Assembly: GCF_964340395.1 (NCBI RefSeq)
Contig: NC_135563.1
Span: 21,994,151-22,058,150, forward strand
Source: Glandiceps talaboti
Taxonomy: Eukaryota > Hemichordata > Enteropneusta > Spengelidae
DNA length: 64,000 nt
Direction: 5' to 3'
This document shows, in pieces, positions 58,869-64,000 of this stretch; position 1 is the first letter of the stretch, and each line of letters starts with the position of its first letter. Made by a program: the position numbers and the translations under genes. A model generated the notes under the pieces. It was not told the DNA's origin and searched no databases. It worked only from the letters and a program-made list of their open reading frames with translations.

Positions 58869-58871
58869 CTA

Positions 58872-59120
58872 TGGCCTCATTTCGTATGCAACTATTGAAA
58901 ACGTCCATTCCCAGGACCTCATTTCATATACAGCCAATTGAAAGGTCCATTTCCATGACCTCATTTCATATGCAACTATTGAAAACGTCCATTTTCCATG
59001 ACTTCATTTCATATGCAACTATTGAAAATGTCCATTTTCCATGACCTCATTTCATATGCAACCAATGGAAAGGTCCATTTCCCATGACCTCATGTCATAT
59101 GCACTCTTTGAAAAGTCACT
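58872..59120. repeat. 42-bp minisatellite, about 5.7 copies
   Basis: CCTCATTTCATATGCAACTA units with TTGAAAACGTCCATTTTCCATGA, period 42-43 bp. Confidence 0.95.
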
Positions 59121-59518
59121 TTGTTTGGGATCAGCGGGCCTGCAACCCTATGATATCAAAGCTTTGAAGTTAACAAACATTCTACTTTCCTGATCACAAA
59201 AATAATGTGCTGATAAGACTTGGGAAAGACACTGTTAGGTGTGAAAGTTCATCATTGGGTCAAAGGTCAAATATACATTCATCTTGTATTTGAGATCTAT
59301 ACCTAAATTGAAAACGAAAGAAAGAAGTCGAAGGACAAGTTTACAGCAGAGCTTTTCACTGTTTCTGTCCATATGTTGGTAATAATACAGAACGTTATTT
59401 TGTTAATTAATCAACACACATCTAACAGAGTCTATAAACATTACTTTCATATCAGTTGACAATATATTCTGAATGTCATTTTAAAATCCTGTGATATGCA
59501 GAAGAGATCCAAGTTGGT

Positions 59519-59519
59519 C

Positions 59520-59578
<59 letters not shown>

Positions 59579-59579
59579 A
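59519..59579. repeat. (AATC)n microsatellite
   Basis: About 14 perfect CAAT units. Confidence 0.97.
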
Positions 59580-60370
59580 TGGTGAACTGCCCCAAAAATA
59601 AGTTCTTTGGTAAATATTAACCATACAATGCCAAATATTATCCAGCAATGATCTACCACAGTCTCACTGTGACAGAACGAATATTTTTGATCAGGACAAA
59701 AAAAAAATCTAATATATCTCCATAAAGTACATAATATATGTCACCCTCCCCATTCAAAATTCCCATTTCACTCCCTCCCCCACTGTCCTGTGACTTATAC
59801 CCCTGATTGACATATTTCCTCTGGCAGAACTTCAGAAACAATTGGTATGCATTAAATTGACAAAAAGACAGTCCCCAAAGTGTGGTAATGTCAAGCACAT
59901 AATTTGCCATGGCAACATATCAGCTGGAGGTCTGAATATTAAGTAATATATGTCAAATGTCAACAGATTTAGAGAGTGACTACATGTACTAAAAAAGGTC
60001 CGGTGTAATATCTTAGGGTTATCTTTAGAAATGAAAAACATGGTTTGTTACATGTATGTGTAGTTGACATACTTTTAAGGAACTGAACGAATGTTTGCTA
60101 TGACAATTCACATAAATAGGGTTTTATGGCATTCATTTGACATTATCTAGAATCTTGGGGTCTGGGGGGAGTGCCAACACCTTTGGGAACTGCCTTTGAA
60201 GCTTGGCATCTGGACTTACAAACATTACACTGAGGTGACATGACATTAAATAGAAGGAGTGAATGGATTTCTAGCTCGTCTGCTCATCTGTACAAACTCC
60301 AATATCTGCATATATCTTCCACAACAAGGCTTGATTGGTCAAGAATTGTCTGTAAGATAAATGCACTTTT

Positions 60371-63300
60371 CTACTTCTTCTTTTTACCAACATTTTTCAA
60401 AACCCATTCTACTCCACACTAAAATTGAGAAAAAACAAAACAAAAATCTTAATATTGATAGAAATAGAGATCTAGTCAAGGAGATACTATTTACTGAATC
60501 ATAAGATTTTGCCAAATGTATGCAAATTAATGTATTCCTTCCATTCTTTTATAGAAACCATTCTATTCTTGCTGGCCTACATCATACATGTAACATGACG
60601 TAGGAAGGAACAATAACTGAACAGCCAAGAATTAAATAGTGTTGAAGTTTAATAACTATATCAAGTAGAGTGATATCAACAAATATTGTGATAAACAATC
60701 TAACAAATTGTGATGAGAGGGTGTAATAAGATTAAAGTGGCCATATGGATGAGAATTTGGTATTTATTTTGGATTTTCATTTGATAAAACAGCTTCACTA
60801 TGTTTTCTACTTGAAAAAATAATGAAAAAGAGCATATACCAAGTCCATGTTCATAACTCAATACATTGCAAAAAGATGCACAAAGTGTAAAAAGTTTGTT
60901 ATTGTACGTACAATAACAAACTTTTTACATTGTTTAATGTTTTGCCGTTTATTGAGATGTGAACATGGACTTGGTATATGTTATTTCACATTATTTTTTC
61001 AAGTAGAAAAACATGGTGAAGCTGTTTTATCAAATAAAAATCCAAAATAAATACCAAATTCTCATCCATATGGCCACTTTAATACTGAAATCTGAAATAG
61101 TAAAACAACACTAACTAATTCTATTTAAAGGTGATTCAAAATGCTCACATTCACTATCGCTAATTTGCTAGATGACATGTTTGTGAAATGCAGTCTGGTT
61201 TTAAAACTTTTAAAAAGCATCTGCAAACAACTTCAACTTTTTGAATCACCTTTAAGGTTTGTGTATATATATATAGTAACTAAAAGTAGGGGCATGTAAA
61301 TAAAGTGTACTTCAAATTAAATTTTGTACTATGTAGAGACATTGGCTTATGATTGATATATAATTTCTCTTTGCAAATAGCTACAGTAGTATACATTATT
61401 CTTATTTCACAAAAGGTCAGGTGACATTCATCGTCTCAAGTAACTCACCTTTATACCCTCTCCAGTTGAAGCTGAACAAGCCTGAATTTGCCAGTCTCGG
61501 TCCTTAATTGTATGTAGATTCAATCCCTCTGAGATTTCAGAAGCTCTTGAAGCATTGAACAGATCTTGTTTATTTGCAAATACAAGAAGTGGTACACCAC
61601 TAAGTTTTTCTTCATCTAACAGCTCTGCTAATTCCTGAAAACAATCATACAAGATGGGTTGATATGAGGAACATTTACATAAAGTCAACAGATTTGACAA
61701 GAATGCTACAAATTTCATTTGGTAAGGGGTCATCTTGTATAAGACTGATATTAAAAAGGAAGTAAACAAACTAAGAAACTGCAAACATAATAGTTGCACA
61801 TGAGCACATATTCTCATTGGGCAAACATTTCTCTGCACAGACATGATAAAACATATGGTAACCGTTTGTCTACTTATTTTTTCATAGAAGTAGAATTAGT
61901 TAACAATATATCAGGTGTGTGAGTCTACACTAGTCTACAAATTAAATACCAATCTGAGACATACTATACATCTATAGTTCACATTTCCATAACATTTTCA
62001 AAACCTCTCCAGATGAACAAAAAAGTTGGATTTGAAGAAACAAATTAAACAATTTTTACACTGGGAATACAATTTATAGACAATGTGAATAAAAAGTCTC
62101 ATCTTAGTTCAACTGTACAGTCTGATTATTAATATCTCCTTTACAACATCCTTCAACAGTGTATACAGGTTACGGGTAGACAAGTCATTAATCTATAGTA
62201 TATCCTACTGTTTGTAATATTTACTATAGGTTACTTTGACAGGATACAATTCTCAATAATGGATTAGTGGTTTCAGACATAATTGATGGTAATGTCTTTG
62301 TAATTATTCATTCTACTAGTATCACAAAATGACATCTGAGTATAAAATAATCACCAACTACCATTTGTACAAACCAAGCATCATTGTTGTAGAAATAATC
62401 TCAACATAATGATGTAACAAACCATGATTTGTTAACAATCTAACATTTTACAGTGTTTTATCATACAATTTTAAATATCTTGTGTGAACTCGATGTATTC
62501 AAATCAATTTTAAATATCTTGTGCGAACTCAAAGTATTCAATAAACCAATTTGAAATATCTTGTGTGAACTCAAAGTATCGGTATTCAATAAACCATTTT
62601 AAAAATCGTGTGAACTCGAAGTATTCAATAAACCAATTTGAAATATCTCGTGTGAACCCCCCCCCCCCCCCCTCCAGGTGTAAACTCAGCTTGTGCCCCT
62701 TTAACACTAATCATATCAGTACACACAGATGAGATGTCACATTTCAGATTTCTGATAGGACACAAGCATATACATGTACAATACACATGTACAATACACA
62801 TACAAATCAGTCAAAAAAGAAAAAAAGAAAACCCCTGTTTACTTACGGCTCCAGTTTCTTCAAACCTCTTCCGATCTGCACTATCAATTACATATATAAG
62901 AATATCTGTATTTTCAAAGTAATTTTTCCAATAAGGACGGATCTTTCGTTGACCTGAAATGAGATGGTAAGAAATGTTGAAAGCCTTTCTATGTCAATTT
63001 ACAATAAAACAGAAAAATACTTTCAACTGGTAATGCACAGCAGGTTAATAGCACCATAAGTACATGTACAAGAGGTCTGTCTCTATATAAGCAACACTGT
63101 AGACATCAAGATGTGAGACAAATTTTAAATGTTACTGAAAGTTATTATCTTAACAGAATGACAAACTGTCAGTGTCGATCTGTTGTTTCACAAACTCTAT
63201 ACCTCTACTCTTTCTTTCTTGCCATTTCAAAATAGTAGGAATTACATCAATTACATTTTTTTATAGAGTTTCCAAGATACAGACTACTGATAAGTATGTG

Positions 63301-64000
63301 GCACTACTAGCACTATAAATTGGATCTGAAAATACTAAAATTGATTTGATAATGAATTCAATGGACATAAACTTGCCTAAAAAATCACTAACTTAGATCA
63401 CAATTGTGCTCATTTGACCTGTTTTTAATGTACTTTACTTTATGATGTAATATGTAAATACATGTAGCTGGCTGATTGTCAGGCAAGTATAGTAATAACG
63501 CATCATATAATGCATCTTCCCATCACAGCAAACTGAGAGAAATGTGTGTCAATGTCGCTGACCTGATGACAATACCAGCATCTAAAGCTAGGAGTGACAG
63601 ACATACAAAAATGCATTCCCTTCACTAAATAAAGGTTTCACGTTAACTAGCATCTACAATTCATTATACTTGTAACTAGGAGACAAACTTAACACTACAG
63701 TTACAAAACATATCTTACAAGTATTTTCTTCAATCCCATAAACAAGTAATTCAAATTTTGATGGCTTTTCAAGGTAACAGATCTTTAAACTACCAAGGGA
63801 AAATTGCAAAATGTTGATAAAATGTGGTAGACTTACCTCCAATATCCCATACATTAAGTTTAAATCCTGATGAATTGACACTCTTTATATTAAACCCCTG
63901 TGTTGGTGTTATATGACTAATATCTTCAGATGCCAGTGTTTTTAACAAAGTAGTTTTACCAGCATTATCGAGACCCAGTAGTAGAATTCTCAATTCCCTG
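60371..64000 (-). CDS. ARL3: ADP-ribosylation factor-like protein 3 (5' end outside window)
   Basis: ARL3 is a small GTPase that, in its GTP form, releases lipidated cargo from UNC119 and PDE6D in cilia. Exons in the window: 64000 (partial)-63837, 62953-62847, 61634-61449 and 60418-60371, all GT/AG and in frame. G motifs: GLDNAGKT (P-loop), Thr of HITPTQGF (switch I), WDIGGQRK (switch II), NKQD and CSA. The identity to ARL3 is very high across [19 protein letters not shown], then [27 protein letters not shown] and the short last exon [14 protein letters not shown] also match ARL3, not ARL2. The last exon codes for only 15 residues and was found by splice frame. The N-terminal helix that binds the membrane lies beyond the window. 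The last intron (60419-61448) carries two TTAA-flanked elements. Confidence 0.96.
60732..61082. mobile_element. Palindromic TTAA-flanked MITE, copy 3
   Basis: Element 60736-61078 (343 bp), flanked by TTAA at 60732-60735 and 61079-61082. It is nearly identical to copy 1 but inserted the other way round: its left inner arm matches the right inner arm of copy 1. The centre is again TTATTGTACGTACAATAA. It lies within the last ARL3 intron. Confidence 0.9.
61125..61255. mobile_element. Small TTAA-flanked MITE of a second type
   Basis: Element 61129-61251 (123 bp) with inverted ends AGGTGATTCAAAA and TTTTTGAATCACCT, flanked by TTAA on both sides. Its sequence is unrelated to the 343-bp palindrome except for the TTAA flanks. 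It lies in the same ARL3 intron, 43 bp away. Confidence 0.8.
62466..62675. repeat. About 40-bp minisatellite (5 copies) ending in a C tract
   Basis: AATTTTAAATATCTTGTGTG + AACTC-AAGTATTCAATAAA units, lengths 39-48 bp, then about 16 C at 62658-62673. In the ARL3 intron between the second and third visible exons. Confidence 0.9.

Noticed and set aside
60371-64000. ARL2 instead of ARL3
   Set aside because: [31 protein letters not shown] and the lysine-ended C-terminus are those of ARL3.

Overview
The window is nuclear DNA from an animal, most likely a marine invertebrate bilaterian. The genes are split by GT/AG introns, the sequence is AT-rich, and microsatellites, minisatellites and short non-autonomous transposons are very dense. 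The protein set (allantoicase, HPD-like protein, a bacterial-type CMD/AhpD enzyme, IDH3 beta, ARL3) fits a lophotrochozoan or an invertebrate deuterostome. I cannot fix the phylum from sequence alone.

Layout: 1-440 is a LINE reverse transcriptase fragment (- strand) that runs into a 54-bp tandem array (470-893). 2534-3388 is an intronless gene (+) for a 284-aa protein I do not recognise, built from repeated Trp-rich motifs. 3.4-16.2 kb has no supported gene; it holds large simple-sequence blocks, a 70-bp array and a 346-bp palindromic transposon. 16206-31519 is allantoicase (ALLC, -, 11 coding exons), whose last coding exon is duplicated in tandem. 31712-34710 is HPDL (+, 5 exons), only 192 bp head-to-head from ALLC. 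37352-40564 is a CMD/AhpD-type peroxidase-related gene (-, 4 exons) with a mitochondrial-type N-terminus; a decayed LINE lies in its first intron. 40679-52457 is IDH3B (+, 10 exons), 114 bp head-to-head from the CMD gene, with a ~28-copy 31-bp minisatellite in intron 7. 52.6-60.3 kb has no gene I can support. 60371 to the window edge is ARL3 (-, 4 exons seen, 5' end outside the window).

The genes form two divergent pairs (ALLC/HPDL and CMD/IDH3B), each with a very short shared promoter, and the neighbouring 3' ends converge (unknown gene to ALLC, HPDL to CMD, IDH3B to ARL3). The CMD/IDH3B pair looks like two nuclear genes for mitochondrial proteins sharing one promoter with an ETS-type site and a YY1-like start-codon motif. 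ALLC acts in urate breakdown and HPDL in mitochondrial 4-hydroxyphenylpyruvate chemistry, so no obvious shared pathway explains that pair.

The main non-genic signals are a family of almost fully palindromic, TTAA-flanked elements (three copies, two of them inside introns), a second small TTAA-flanked element next to one copy, a hAT-like MITE, a ~300-bp dispersed repeat family, and more than ten unrelated minisatellite families. I found no CRISPR array, no tRNA or rRNA gene and no prokaryotic system.
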